A stretch of 64,000 nt of DNA from Staphylococcus sp. CAG:324 (GCA_000433035.1 FR890815.1:124001-188000); one strand, 5' to 3'; shown: positions 1-9,035, counted from the stretch's first letter. Made by a program: numbers and translations. The notes: generated from the sequence alone by a model not told the origin.

Positions 1-1
1 T

Positions 2-103
2 CTTTTGATATATATATGCTTTGCTATATCAATTGTTGTTGCACTAAATGTTTTGACTCTAACCATTTTAAAAATGCGTTCAAGAGTGAGTATTGAGGGA
101 TAA
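2..103 (+). CDS. C-terminal end of a membrane protein (partial)
   Basis: An open frame enters from the left edge and stops with TAA at 101-103. The last 33 residues form one hydrophobic segment followed by a short basic tail (KMRSRVSIEG), the usual look of a final membrane helix with a cytoplasmic end. The stop lies just before the ribosome-binding site of the patatin gene, so the two are probably co-transcribed. The family cannot be told from this fragment. Confidence 0.45.
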   Translation, partial: LLIYICFAISIVVALNVLTLTILKMRSRVSIEG

Positions 104-107
104 GATT

Positions 108-956
108 ATGAAAATAGGATTAGTATTAGGAGGCGGTTTTGCAAGAGGTGCTGCACAAGCTGGTTTTTTAAAAGGGTTATTAAATTACCTCAAACCAGAA
201 GAAATAGCATTGATGTCTTGTTCATCTATTGGCGCAATGAATGGTCTTGCTTTATCAAATGATAATTTAGATTATTTGGAATATATGTATCGCAATAGTA
301 ATTTTCAAAACACGTCTAATTTAAAATTAAACTTAAAAAATAAGTTAGTTGATCAAGTTTTAGATGAACTTACCAATAATCATAATGAAATTAGAGTTCC
401 CCTTTATGTAACTGGTACTTGCTTAAATAGCTTATCAACGCATTATTTTTATATTGATAACAAAACCCCTCAAGAGGATTTATATAAAGTGATTAATATT
501 ACAGTAACTTTTCCATTTGTGAATGGGCTATATCGAAAAGAATATAAAAGATTGTATTTAGATGGTGGTGCAACTGATAATATTCCAGTTTTTCCCTTTT
601 TTAGTTGTCATGTCGATTTGTTAATCATTTTACACTGCTATCCAAGATATTTACCACCATTAAAATTAATCAATAGCGATACAGTTGTATTAGATGTAGA
701 TATTGCCGCAAGATGTGACAATGGTATTTCTACTTATTCATTTCAAACAGAAAATTTAAATAAAATGTTTGATGTTGGCGTTTTGTATGGGAAAGAATTT
801 GGTCAAAAAGTTTTGATAGATCGCGATTTAAACAATATTAAAAAGCGAGGTCAAGCTTTTATGAGAGCGGAATTACCGATTAGAAAAATGCGCAAAGTTC
901 CCCTTAGTGCAGCTGTTTTCTTTAATAAATTACAACAATCAAGAGGTTTTGAATAA
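108..956 (+). CDS. Patatin-like phospholipase, variant nucleophile elbow
   Basis: A 282-residue patatin-family serine lipase/acyl hydrolase. The glycine-rich oxyanion loop (GGGFARG, residues 8-14) and the Asp of the catalytic dyad in DGGATDN (Asp152) are clear. The nucleophile elbow reads CSSIG (Ser40) where the family has GxSxG, so the first glycine is replaced by cysteine. A TTG at 93 keeps the frame open, but GAGGGA at 95-100 is a good Shine-Dalgarno seven bases before the ATG at 108, so the ATG is taken as start. The stop overlaps the next start (TAATG). The pair of adjoining patatins suggests related or joint roles in lipid turnover. Substrate unknown; activity of this copy is uncertain because of the altered elbow. 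Confidence 0.85.
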   Translation: MKIGLVLGGGFARGAAQAGFLKGLLNYLKPEEIALMSCSSIGAMNGLALSNDNLDYLEYMYRNSNFQNTSNLKLNLKNKLVDQVLDELTNNHNEIRVPLYVTGTCLNSLSTHYFYIDNKTPQEDLYKVINITVTFPFVNGLYRKEYKRLYLDGGATDNIPVFPFFSCHVDLLIILHCYPRYLPPLKLINSDTVVLDVDIAARCDNGISTYSFQTENLNKMFDVGVLYGKEFGQKVLIDRDLNNIKKRGQAFMRAELPIRKMRKVPLSAAVFFNKLQQSRGFE

Positions 957-2170
957 TGAAGATTGGATTAGCACTGGCAGGAGGTGGTTCACTAGGGGCT
1001 TACCAAGTGGGCATCTTAAAATATTTAAAAGAAAAAAATTGGCATTTTGATGTTGTGACGGGTACTTCGGTAGGTGCAATTAATGGAGCACTGGTTGTAA
1101 CAGATGATATTGAAGAATTAGAAAAGTTATGGTTAGAAATTAGTAATGATAAAATTATGTTAAATGGTATGGATTTGAATAAAAAATTATTAACTGAACT
1201 AAATCCAGATTATATTTTTAAATTTTTAAAAACGTTTGGTACGCTAAAGGGAGTCAAAATTACTCCTTTTAAAGAACTGTGTAAAAAGTATATCGATCCG
1301 GTTAAGATTCAACAAAGTGCTTGTGAATTTGGAACTATTTGTGTAGATTTTCCTAAACTAGTTGAAGAAAAAATTGATATGAAAAAGATTGATGAACATT
1401 TGGTATTACCATTCATTCATGCTTCAAGTGCTTGTTACCCCGTTTTCCCAATTGAGAAAATCAATGATAAGAAATATATTGATGGTTTTTATAAAAATAA
1501 TTTACCTATTGATTTTTGTTTTGCTTTAGGAGCGGATAAAGTTATTGCAATTGACTTAGGAATGTTTGGTACTAAACCACAAAATAGTTATCTTATTGAT
1601 TTACCTAATGTCATCTATCTTAAACCTAAAATCAATCTTGGTTCTTTTATGGATTTTAGGCATGAGGTCATTAAAAAAAATATTCAAAGAGGCTATCATG
1701 ATGCCCAAAAGTATTTTAAAGAATTGTTAGGTTCTATATTTACGTTTTATCCAAGTCGTAATTTACAACTTTTAGCTCAAAAATTTATTCAGTATTTAGT
1801 AACCAATCAAAATGAAGAAAATAAAACGCTAATGAAATATTTAAATGAAATGATTAAAAAACATAATTATCAAGTTGTAGATGAAATAACTTATTTGCTT
1901 TTTGTTTTAGAGTTTATGGGTCTAAGATATGAGATGGATGATACAAAGTTATATCATTATCAAGACTTTATTGATTTGGTATATGACCTTGCTAAAGAAG
2001 AAGAGACCAAATCAGTCGTCATTGCGACAAAAAATAAAATGCGTAATTTTTATCAAAAAATAATGAAGATGCAAGAAGAAGAAAATTTAGAAGAATTAGA
2101 AAGTACCAACAAAATGGCTAAACTTTTTAATATTATTTATAATTTATATAATGGTAAAACGTTAGAATAA
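956..2170 (+). CDS. Patatin-like phospholipase with C-terminal extension
   Basis: A 404-residue patatin-family protein. It has the oxyanion loop AGGGSLGAY, the canonical nucleophile elbow GTSVG (Ser38) and the dyad Asp in YIDGFYKNN (Asp176). The catalytic domain fills roughly the first 230 residues; the remaining ~170 are charged, mostly helical, and unrecognised. The start ATG overlaps the stop of the first patatin by one base, a classic translational coupling arrangement. No signal peptide is seen, so it probably acts in the cytoplasm or on the inner membrane face. Family call is firm; substrate is not known. Confidence 0.88.
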   Translation: MKIGLALAGGGSLGAYQVGILKYLKEKNWHFDVVTGTSVGAINGALVVTDDIEELEKLWLEISNDKIMLNGMDLNKKLLTELNPDYIFKFLKTFGTLKGVKITPFKELCKKYIDPVKIQQSACEFGTICVDFPKLVEEKIDMKKIDEHLVLPFIHASSACYPVFPIEKINDKKYIDGFYKNNLPIDFCFALGADKVIAIDLGMFGTKPQNSYLIDLPNVIYLKPKINLGSFMDFRHEVIKKNIQRGYHDAQKYFKELLGSIFTFYPSRNLQLLAQKFIQYLVTNQNEENKTLMKYLNEMIKKHNYQVVDEITYLLFVLEFMGLRYEMDDTKLYHYQDFIDLVYDLAKEEETKSVVIATKNKMRNFYQKIMKMQEEENLEELESTNKMAKLFNIIYNLYNGKTLE

Positions 2171-2295
2171 TAAATAATATACCTGAAATATTATACAATT
2201 TGTGGCATAAAAAGAGATTTTATAGTATAATAATACTATAGTTGTAAAATAAAGTCGAGGGAATAGACATTTATAGGAAAGGATGGAAAAATGAA

Positions 2296-2493
2296 ATGAA
2301 TAAAGTTGGTTTAGCTTTAATTTGCTTTTTTCTTGGAGGTTTAGGCATTCACCGTTTTCTTGTTGGGAAAATAGGCACAGGCATTCTTTATTTATGCACA
2401 GGTGGATTATTTGGCATTGGCGCTCTTGTAGATTTTATTATGATACTTTGTGGTAAATTTACAAGAAAAGATGGTTCACTAGTAGATAAATAA
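2296..2493 (+). CDS. TM2 domain-containing membrane protein
   Basis: A 65-residue protein consisting of one TM2 domain: two membrane helices separated by a short turn, with the family pattern GLGIHRFLVGK near residues 15-25 and GIGALVDFIMI in the second helix. AAAGGATGG at 2278-2286 serves as ribosome-binding site for the ATG at 2296; an ATG at 2291 is out of frame. It has its own terminator downstream and sits alone between the patatins and the sporulation genes. TM2 proteins have no settled bacterial function. Confidence 0.9.
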   Translation: MNKVGLALICFFLGGLGIHRFLVGKIGTGILYLCTGGLFGIGALVDFIMILCGKFTRKDGSLVDK

Positions 2494-2528
2494 GACGAAA
2501 AAGCAAAATTAAAAATTATAAAATGATA

Positions 2529-2580
2529 AAAAGAAGTAGAATGAACGAGGTTCAATCGGTTCTACTTCTTTTATTTTTTA
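2529..2580 (+). terminator. Rho-independent terminator after TM2 gene
   Basis: A 13-bp stem, AAAAGAAGTAGAA (2529-2541) with TTCTACTTCTTTT (2560-2572), closes an 18-base loop and runs into a T-rich tail. It separates the TM2 gene from spoIIGA. Confidence 0.85.
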
Positions 2581-2608
2581 TAAAAATAATTCATTTAACT
2601 TGTTAGTT

Positions 2609-2641
2609 ATGACAAAATAAGTCATTCAAAAGATGTATAAT
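2609..2641 (+). promoter_or_regulatory. Possible spoIIGA promoter with long spacer and 0A-box-like site
   Basis: TATAAT lies at 2636-2641 and ATGACA at 2609-2614, a 21-base spacer. The Bacillus subtilis spoIIG promoter is known for an unusually long (22 bp) spacer and needs phosphorylated Spo0A. TGACAAA (2610-2616) resembles the 0A box TGTCGAA loosely. This is a resemblance only; the AT-rich background makes chance matches likely. Confidence 0.35.
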
Positions 2642-2658
2642 ATTTATGGTGTTTAAAA

Positions 2659-3372
2659 ATGATCATCTATATCGATCTATTGATTTTATCAACAATTTTA
2701 GTAAATTTCGTTTTTATTAAAACAATTGCCTTAATTTTTAAAGAAAAATTATCTATGATAAGAGTCTCAATATCTTTAATATTATCTGTTTTGCTATTAC
2801 TTTTGTATTTTCTACCATATCAATTTTATTTTTTTATTCGCTATTTTATGGGGATTATTATTGGAATGATAGCATTTCAAAAAAGTGATATTAAACAAAA
2901 ACTGATTAAAATTGTTATTTTCTATCTTTTAAATATGACTTTTATTGGCTGCTTAGTGGTTTTTGAAGTAAAAAGTATACTTCCTCTTATTTTAACAGTA
3001 GTCTATGTTGTTGTTTTATATTTAGTTCAAAATTATAAAGATCGTTTTAAAAAAGAAAATGAAAACTTATATGATATTCAATTAAATAAACGTACTTTAA
3101 AAGCTTATTTAGATACAGGGAATTTAGCTACCTATCAAAATATTCCCATTGTTTTTATAAAAAAGAAATTTTTGAATAATGAGTTTATTTTAGAAGGTAT
3201 GACCGCCATAAAGAGTATTTTTGAAGAAAAAAAAGTTCCTCTTTATAAAGGACCAACCCTCGAAGTTAAAAAAAAATTGTATCAAGTTTACTATGTTTTT
3301 GTTGATGAAATTGAGTATGACATCATTTTAAATAATTCAATAGGAGAATCTATTCATGATAAAACTAATTAA
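2659..3372 (+). CDS. spoIIGA: SpoIIGA-like pro-sigma-E processing aspartic peptidase
   Basis: A 237-residue protein with about five N-terminal membrane helices and a C-terminal domain containing LKAYLDTGN, the single aspartic-protease-type D-T/S-G motif of SpoIIGA (Asp152 here). In endospore formers SpoIIGA in the septal membrane cleaves the N-terminal pro-peptide of sigma-E once activated by SpoIIR from the forespore. The identity is supported strongly by the next gene, pro-sigE, whose start lies inside the end of this gene (17-base overlap). It is about 70 residues shorter than the Bacillus protein, mostly missing from the C-terminal half. The Shine-Dalgarno is weak (ATGGTG). Confidence 0.88.
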   Translation: MIIYIDLLILSTILVNFVFIKTIALIFKEKLSMIRVSISLILSVLLLLLYFLPYQFYFFIRYFMGIIIGMIAFQKSDIKQKLIKIVIFYLLNMTFIGCLVVFEVKSILPLILTVVYVVVLYLVQNYKDRFKKENENLYDIQLNKRTLKAYLDTGNLATYQNIPIVFIKKKFLNNEFILEGMTAIKSIFEEKKVPLYKGPTLEVKKKLYQVYYVFVDEIEYDIILNNSIGESIHDKTN

Positions 3373-4069
3373 GAAACTATTAGATTTAATTTTTTTTAAA
3401 AATATTCAGTCACCTTGTTATTATATAAATAGTAATAATCTTTTGCCACAACCATTAGAAGAAGAAGAAGAAACACGCTTGCTTTTATTAGTAAAAGATG
3501 GTGATATTGAAGCACGAAATACTTTGATTGAACATAATCTAAGATTAGTCATTTTTATTGCTAAAAAATTTGAATCAACAAAAATAAATATGGAAGATTT
3601 AATTAGCATTGGTTCTATGGGATTAATCAAAGGAATACAAACCTTTAAAATGGAGAAAAACATCAAACTGGCTACATATGCTTCACGCTGTATTGAAAAT
3701 GAAATTTTAATGTATTTAAGGAAAACCCAAAAAAGTCGCCAAGAGTATTCATTAGATGAAGTGTTAAGCATCGATTCCGAAGGAAATGAGATGATTTTAT
3801 CAGATATTATTGGCTCTAGTGAACCACTTGCTTTAACAAAACTTTCAGAAGAAGAAGATATTAGAAATTTATATTATGCTTTAGATAGATTGTCAAAAAG
3901 AGAAAGAGAAATTATTATTATGAGATATGGATTATTTGGAGTAGAGCCTCTTACCCAAAAAGAAGTAGCTGATAAGATGGGAATATCACAATCATACATA
4001 TCTCGACTAGAAAAACGAATAATTGAAAAGATGCGTCAAGATATTGAACAATTAGTAAAAATCGCCTAA
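3356..4069 (+). CDS. sigE: RNA polymerase sporulation sigma-E factor (pro-form)
   Basis: A 237-residue sigma-70 family protein, nearly the same length as Bacillus SigE. The first ~27 residues form an amphipathic pro-sequence (MIKLIKKLLDLIFFKNIQ) followed by CYYIN, matching the region where SpoIIGA cuts. Region 2 has NLRLVIFIAKKFE, DLISIGSMGLIKG and KLATYASRCIENEILMYLR, very close to SigE. Region 4 ends with ISQSYISRLEKRI. It drives early mother-cell transcription after asymmetric division. TAGGAGAA at 3341-3348 is the ribosome-binding site inside spoIIGA, so the two are coupled. Confidence 0.96.
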   Translation: MIKLIKKLLDLIFFKNIQSPCYYINSNNLLPQPLEEEEETRLLLLVKDGDIEARNTLIEHNLRLVIFIAKKFESTKINMEDLISIGSMGLIKGIQTFKMEKNIKLATYASRCIENEILMYLRKTQKSRQEYSLDEVLSIDSEGNEMILSDIIGSSEPLALTKLSEEEDIRNLYYALDRLSKREREIIIMRYGLFGVEPLTQKEVADKMGISQSYISRLEKRIIEKMRQDIEQLVKIA

Positions 4070-4116
4070 TATTTTTCATCCTATAATTTGCTTCATTTTA
4101 TAAAATAATAAAAAAA

Positions 4117-4149
4117 TGCATAAAATCATCAATAATTACGCATACTTTA
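4117..4149 (+). promoter_or_regulatory. Sigma-F/sigma-G type promoter for sigG
   Basis: TGCATA (4117-4122) and CATACTTTA (4141-4149) are 18 bases apart. Forespore promoters follow roughly GYATA - 17 or 18 bases - CATnnTA, so this is a close fit. The predicted start would fall near 4154, right at the Shine-Dalgarno GGAGGG (4153-4158), giving a very short leader. Not experimentally supported. Confidence 0.5.
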
Positions 4150-4165
4150 TTTGGAGGGTGAATTT

Positions 4166-4942
4166 ATGCGTAATAAAGTAGAAATTACGGGGGTAAATAC
4201 TTTAGAACTAAAAGTGCTACCACCAGAAGAAACAATGATGTTAATCAAAGAAAGTCAAAATGGTGATTATGAGGCTCGAGATAGACTAGTGGAAGGTAAT
4301 ATTAAACTAGTTTTAAGCGTAATCAAAAAATTTAATAACAGAGGGGTAGACCTAGATGATCTATTTCAAGTAGGAGCGATGGGATTAATTAAAGCAATTG
4401 ATAACTTTGATTTTTCACATGGAGTTAAATTTTCAACTTATGCGGTACCGATGATTGTTGGTGAAATTAGAAGATACTTAAGAGACAATTCGGTAGTTCG
4501 AATTAGTAGATCCATTAAAGATACAGCTTACAGAGCTCTTCAATATAAAGAAAAATATTTTATGGAAAGTGGTAAGGAACCAACAATTGAGGAAATGGCA
4601 GAGTATCTTGGTGTTGATACAATTGATATTGTTATTGCTTTAGAAGCTGTTCAGGAACCCGTTTCTATTTATACACCAATTTATAATAATGGTGGTGATG
4701 AAATTTATTTAATTGATCAAATAGCAGACAATGCGGAAAGCGAAGAAACCAAACTCAATAAAATGATTATTGAAGAAGGAATTGCTAAATTAAATGATCG
4801 ATTAAAGGGAATTATTTATAGTAGGTATTATGACAATAAGACACAAATGGAAATTGCAGAAGAATTAGGAATATCACAAGCACAAGTTTCTAGACTTGAA
4901 AAGAGTGCTTTAAAAATGATTTTCGATTTAAAAGAAAAATAA
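4166..4942 (+). CDS. sigG: RNA polymerase sporulation sigma-G factor
   Basis: A 258-residue sigma factor beginning MRNKVEITGV, the signature N-terminus of SigG (it binds anti-sigma factors and is absent from SigE). It contains FNNRGVDLDDLFQVGAMG, KFSTYAVPMIVGEIRRYLRD and GISQAQVSRLEK, all typical of the SigF/SigG group and closest to SigG. A TTG at 4151 extends the frame but overlaps the Shine-Dalgarno GGAGGG; the ATG at 4166 is the proper start. It controls late forespore genes. The spoIIGA-sigE-sigG order is the same as in Bacillus. A forespore-type promoter precedes it. Confidence 0.95.
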   Translation: MRNKVEITGVNTLELKVLPPEETMMLIKESQNGDYEARDRLVEGNIKLVLSVIKKFNNRGVDLDDLFQVGAMGLIKAIDNFDFSHGVKFSTYAVPMIVGEIRRYLRDNSVVRISRSIKDTAYRALQYKEKYFMESGKEPTIEEMAEYLGVDTIDIVIALEAVQEPVSIYTPIYNNGGDEIYLIDQIADNAESEETKLNKMIIEEGIAKLNDRLKGIIYSRYYDNKTQMEIAEELGISQAQVSRLEKSALKMIFDLKEK

Positions 4943-4970
4943 ATGCTATTTTAAATAGCATTTTTATTTT
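4941..4970 (+). terminator. Terminator after sigG
   Basis: AAATGCTATTT (4941-4951) pairs with AAATAGCATTT (4953-4963); the effective loop is a few bases after fraying. A T-rich tail follows. The stop codon of sigG is part of the stem. Confidence 0.85.
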
Positions 4971-5014
4971 TTGTAGTATAATATATAAAATTAAACAAAT
5001 GGAGGATAAAGATA

Positions 5015-5557
5015 ATGTTTAAGATGACAACGAAACGACTTGCAATTCTTTCAATTTTATTGGCTTTGGGTGTAGTATTTAAATCGGTTTTTTCCATTGG
5101 TGATGGTGAATTTAGAATTAGTTTTTTTGATATTCCTTTGTTTCTTGCCGGAATGATTGCAGGACCATTTTATGGTGGACTTGTGGCTTTAGGAACTGAT
5201 TTAATATATGGTTTGTGCTTTTCACCTTATCCTTTTTCTTTTATTATGATGTTTACAACTATTATTTGGGGTGTAAGTGGTGGACTTTTTTATAAAAAAC
5301 CTTATGACAATTTACTTTCTTTATTTATTGTAGTTTTAGCTACATCGTTGATTGCAACTGCGATTAATTCCATCTATTTAGTAATCCATTTTGGTTTTGC
5401 TTCTATGCTTGCCAAACTACCTTTAAGAATTGTTGCTCTTTTTTGTAAATGGCCTGTTACAACCGGTTTGATTAATTTAGTGTACACTAAAGTTTTTGAA
5501 ACAAAAATGGAAAACGTTTGGCAATTCAAAAAACTAGAAAAGACGATTAAAAAGTAG
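5015..5557 (+). CDS. ECF transporter S component, folate-type
   Basis: A 180-residue membrane protein with about six helices. The N-terminal pattern ILLALGVVFKSVFSIG, then RISFFDIPLFLAGMIAGPFYGGLVALGTDLIYG, is the layout of the FolT-like branch of energy-coupling factor S components, which bind the vitamin and recruit the shared EcfAAT module. The GGAGG at 5001-5005 places the start at the ATG at 5015. No vitamin riboswitch fits in the 70-base upstream gap. Ligand assignment to folate is by family resemblance only; other small vitamins are possible. The energising module is not in this window. Confidence 0.72.
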   Translation: MFKMTTKRLAILSILLALGVVFKSVFSIGDGEFRISFFDIPLFLAGMIAGPFYGGLVALGTDLIYGLCFSPYPFSFIMMFTTIIWGVSGGLFYKKPYDNLLSLFIVVLATSLIATAINSIYLVIHFGFASMLAKLPLRIVALFCKWPVTTGLINLVYTKVFETKMENVWQFKKLEKTIKK

Positions 5558-5604
5558 TATAATACAAGTATGAAAGATAGGTATAAAAATTTAAGAGGTA
5601 TAAA

Positions 5605-7134
5605 ATGAGTCAAAAAAAATTAGTAATGTTAGTTATTATGGATGGGTATGGTATTAGAGAAAATCCCGATGGTAATGCTATAGTTGCAGCTAAGAAACCT
5701 AATCTAGATAAACTCTTTCAAAAATATCCGCATACAATTATTGGTGCCTCAGGTGAGGCTGTCGGTCTTCCTGATGGTCAGATGGGAAATAGTGAAGTGG
5801 GTCACTTAAATATTGGTGCAGGAAGAGTTGTTTTTCAGTCATTGACAAGAGTAAATATTGCTTGTCGTGATCAAATATTAGATCAAGTTGAGGCAATTGA
5901 TAAGGCAATTCATCATGCTATTGAAAATCATTCTTCTCTTCATATTATGGGATTGATGTCAGATGGTGGTGTCCACTCTCATATTGATCATATTGTATAT
6001 TTAATGAATAAAGCGGTTCAACGCGGTGTAAAAAAGGTATATGTTCACTCCTTTTTAGATGGAAGAGATGTGCCTCCCACTTCAGCAAAAACTTATTTGA
6101 CCTATCTTGATCAACAACGTGTAAAAGGGGTTGAATTAGGGGTTGTTAGTGGTCGATATTATGCAATGGATCGCGATAAAAATTATGATCGAATTCAACT
6201 TGCCTATGATGCTTTAGTTAGGGGTGAGGCTCCGATAAAAGGTTTGCTTGAAGGAATTGATGAAAGTTATCAAAATAATATCACTGATGAATTTGTTAAA
6301 CCATATATTGTAACTAAAGATTCCCATATAAAGGAAAATGATGCGGTGATACATGCTAATTTTAGACCAGATCGAGCAATTCAAATGAGTATTGCTATTA
6401 CTAATCCAACCTATGCTAGAAGCGAAAAATCAGTATTAAAAAATTACATAGAATTTAAAAATATAGATTTTGTGCAAATGATGCTGTATTCAGAACTTGT
6501 CAAAGGCGATATTGCTTTTGGTCTTCAAGAGTTAAATAATATGTATGGTGATGTCATTGCAAATCATGGGTTAAAACAATTGAGAATTGCGGAAACGGAA
6601 AAATATGCGCATGTAACGTACTTTTTTGATGGAGGAATTGATAAGGAACTAGAAGGTGCCGATCGTATTTTAGTACCATCACCACTGGTTGCAACATATG
6701 ATTTACAACCACAAATGAGTGCATATGAGGTTACGGAAAAAGTTGTTGCTGCCATTAAAGAAGAAAAATATGATACTATTATTTTAAATTATGCAAATTG
6801 TGATATGGTAGGGCATACTGCTGTGTTTGATGCAGCAGTGAAAGCGGTCGAAACTGTTGATGAATGTATTGGTAAAGTATATGAGGCTGTAAAAGGGGTT
6901 GGTGGAACTTTAATTATTACTGCAGATCATGGTAATGCCGATGAAATTTGGGATGAAAATCATAAGCCATTTTCCGCACACACTACCTCACCAGTACCAT
7001 TTTTGATTACTAATGAACGAATTACATTAAGAAAAACGGGAAATCTAGGAGATATTGCTCCAACAATGCTTGAATTATTAGAAATAGAGAAACCTATTCA
7101 AATGACGGGAAAAAGTATGATTCTTAAAAAATAA
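5605..7134 (+). CDS. gpmI: 2,3-bisphosphoglycerate-independent phosphoglycerate mutase
   Basis: A 509-residue cytoplasmic enzyme that interconverts 3- and 2-phosphoglycerate using two metal ions (usually manganese). Alkaline-phosphatase-superfamily features are complete: MDGYGIRENPDGNA at the N-terminus, the phospho-acceptor Ser63 in GQMGNSEVGH, FLDGRDVPPTSA, SGRYYAMDRDKN, and the C-terminal metal ligands NCDMVGHT and TADHGNADE. Length is normal for the family. In sporulating Bacillus this enzyme is pH- and Mn-sensitive and governs the spore 3PGA pool. Enolase, the next step, lies 7 kb downstream in its own unit. Confidence 0.97.
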   Translation: MSQKKLVMLVIMDGYGIRENPDGNAIVAAKKPNLDKLFQKYPHTIIGASGEAVGLPDGQMGNSEVGHLNIGAGRVVFQSLTRVNIACRDQILDQVEAIDKAIHHAIENHSSLHIMGLMSDGGVHSHIDHIVYLMNKAVQRGVKKVYVHSFLDGRDVPPTSAKTYLTYLDQQRVKGVELGVVSGRYYAMDRDKNYDRIQLAYDALVRGEAPIKGLLEGIDESYQNNITDEFVKPYIVTKDSHIKENDAVIHANFRPDRAIQMSIAITNPTYARSEKSVLKNYIEFKNIDFVQMMLYSELVKGDIAFGLQELNNMYGDVIANHGLKQLRIAETEKYAHVTYFFDGGIDKELEGADRILVPSPLVATYDLQPQMSAYEVTEKVVAAIKEEKYDTIILNYANCDMVGHTAVFDAAVKAVETVDECIGKVYEAVKGVGGTLIITADHGNADEIWDENHKPFSAHTTSPVPFLITNERITLRKTGNLGDIAPTMLELLEIEKPIQMTGKSMILKK

Positions 7135-7156
7135 ATATTGTTTTGAGGATAAGAAT

Positions 7157-8056
7157 ATGAATCAAAAAACTATTTTAAAAAAATCTGATAAAATTAGAAT
7201 ATTTTTAAATTCCCCTTTTATGCTTATTTTATCTATTCTTTTATCAATTGGTATTTTTATGAATACGATTCATATTTTGATTTCTTCTAAACAATTATTT
7301 GTTGATTTGTTAGGTATGATTTTCCCTATCCTTTTTTGTATTGGTATATGGTTATCTTATTTTCAAAATGATACGATATATAATCCAAAAGGATTAAAAT
7401 TGTTAAAGGTGGTCACTACTTTAAAACTATTTATTACAATATTGATAGTTATTTTGGTTCTATTTGTGTTGTTGCCAATTGTGTATTTATCTATCCATCT
7501 GGATAGTAGTGCTTTCATTCTTAGCAGTATTTTACTTTTTATAGTTGTATTTATTTTTGGTATTCATATAGGTTTTCTTTTTCTGTTAAAAAAATTTCTA
7601 AATATAGTGATTGATATTGAAAAAGAAGAGCAAAGCATACTTAAAGAATCCGTAATATATCTAAATGCTATATGTTGTTTTTCTATTGCTTTGATATATA
7701 TTATTAATATTGTTTTGTATTTCATTTTAAATGATATAAGTATAGATGAACAATGGATTAACCTTTTTAACAAAACGGGATTATTTGATAATCGATTATT
7801 TCCAACTATTATTTTAATATGTATCTATATTGATTTAGGTATTTTATGTATTGCTTTCAATACATATCTAAATCATAGTTATTACAATGTTAGTTTAGAT
7901 AACATTGAAGTTCAACAAACTATGACAAAAGAAAGTTATGAAAATACTTTAAAAAAGCAACAACATATGAGGGAAAAATTAATATACATTTTAAAACTTA
8001 TGATTCCTATAATATTATTTATTGGAATCATAATTGCAGTATTATTATTTTCATAA
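7157..8056 (+). CDS. Seven-helix membrane protein, function unknown
   Basis: A 299-residue protein with about seven hydrophobic segments, the last at the extreme C-terminus (LMIPIILFIGIIIAVLLF). A short polar loop rich in charged residues precedes the last helix. No catalytic or transport motif was recognised. It begins 22 bases after gpmI with GAGGAT as ribosome-binding site, so it is probably in the same transcript, and it ends at a strong terminator. Confidence 0.7.
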   Translation: MNQKTILKKSDKIRIFLNSPFMLILSILLSIGIFMNTIHILISSKQLFVDLLGMIFPILFCIGIWLSYFQNDTIYNPKGLKLLKVVTTLKLFITILIVILVLFVLLPIVYLSIHLDSSAFILSSILLFIVVFIFGIHIGFLFLLKKFLNIVIDIEKEEQSILKESVIYLNAICCFSIALIYIINIVLYFILNDISIDEQWINLFNKTGLFDNRLFPTIILICIYIDLGILCIAFNTYLNHSYYNVSLDNIEVQQTMTKESYENTLKKQQHMREKLIYILKLMIPIILFIGIIIAVLLFS

Positions 8057-8061
8057 AAAGG

Positions 8062-8110
8062 AAATATAATTGTATGAGTAAAAAAATGAATGCAATTATA
8101 TTTTTTATTT
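8062..8110 (+). terminator. Terminator after the gpmI unit
   Basis: AATATAATTG (8063-8072) pairs with CAATTATATT (8093-8102) around a 20-base loop and leads into a T-rich run to 8110. Confidence 0.75.
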
Positions 8111-8186
8111 TTACTTGTTGGTGTAAAATATAGAAAAAGGGTATAAAATAATAAAAGGGATTTATGAAAAGTAGGAGAATATAAAA

Positions 8187-8942
8187 ATGACAAAAAAAGA
8201 ATATAGGTTAAAGAAAAAAGAATGGAAACAAATTTATAAACAAAATAAAAAAAGTCTTAAAAAACAATACCAAATAGGTAAAAAAACCTTAAATACCTAT
8301 GAGGTTATACCAAATATGCCACATCGTTCAATTATTGAAGAAATTGGTAATTCGGTTACGCATGGACTGGGTGCTATTTTTTCGGTTGTTTCATATATTT
8401 TGATGCTTCTTGCATCTGATACATCAAAAGAATATATTGGTGCTAGTATTTATTTTATTGGGCTTTTTTTCATGTTTATCATGAGCTGCTTATATCATGC
8501 ATTTCCATATCAAAGTATGGTAAAAAGAGTTTTTCGTAGGTTTGATTATTCATCCATTTATTTATTGATTGGAGCAACATTTGCGCCGATCTTACTATGC
8601 TATATTGGTGGTATCAAAGGATTGATTTTTTTAATTGTACAATGGGTTATAATAGGAATAGGAATTACTTTGATTGCTATTTTTGGACCATCGAAATTGA
8701 AATATATACATTTTCCCCTTTATTTTCTTTTAGGATGGAGCGGTTTATTCTTTTTGCCTCAAATGTTTTCTAATAATTTTGCTTTTTTTATGTTGATTTT
8801 ATCAGGAGGAATAACTTATTCTTTAGGAATTATTCCTTTTATAATTGATAAAAAAGTATCTCACTTCATTTGGCACTTTTTTGTGATTGCGGGAGCCGTC
8901 ATTCAGTGGATAGGTATTTATATATATATTTATTTAAAATAA
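8187..8942 (+). CDS. Hemolysin III / PAQR family membrane protein
   Basis: A 251-residue protein with a strongly basic first 40 residues, then about seven membrane helices. Family landmarks are present: EEIGNSVTHGLGA, SCLYHAF, RRFDYSSIYLLIGATFAP and HFIWHFFVIAGAV near the end. In PAQR proteins the conserved histidines hold a zinc. The FD-H-S/A position reads FDYSS here, so one expected histidine is a tyrosine. The name hemolysin III is historical; most bacterial members are not shown to be toxins and may affect membrane lipid homeostasis. It stands alone, with a possible promoter (TATAAA near 8142). Confidence 0.85.
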   Translation: MTKKEYRLKKKEWKQIYKQNKKSLKKQYQIGKKTLNTYEVIPNMPHRSIIEEIGNSVTHGLGAIFSVVSYILMLLASDTSKEYIGASIYFIGLFFMFIMSCLYHAFPYQSMVKRVFRRFDYSSIYLLIGATFAPILLCYIGGIKGLIFLIVQWVIIGIGITLIAIFGPSKLKYIHFPLYFLLGWSGLFFLPQMFSNNFAFFMLILSGGITYSLGIIPFIIDKKVSHFIWHFFVIAGAVIQWIGIYIYIYLK

Positions 8943-8965
8943 AAATAAATAAAAAATCTTAATAT

Positions 8966-8994
8966 TTGCGAAAAAGTTGAATTTCGTTTATAAT
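8966..8994 (+). promoter_or_regulatory. Sigma-A type promoter for the GGGtGRT pair
   Basis: TTGCGA (8966-8971), 17-base spacer, TATAAT (8989-8994), 42 bases before the start codon. Confidence 0.7.
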
Positions 8995-9035
8995 ATATAT
9001 GGTTAAAATTTAAGAATTGAAAAGGAGAAGAAAAC

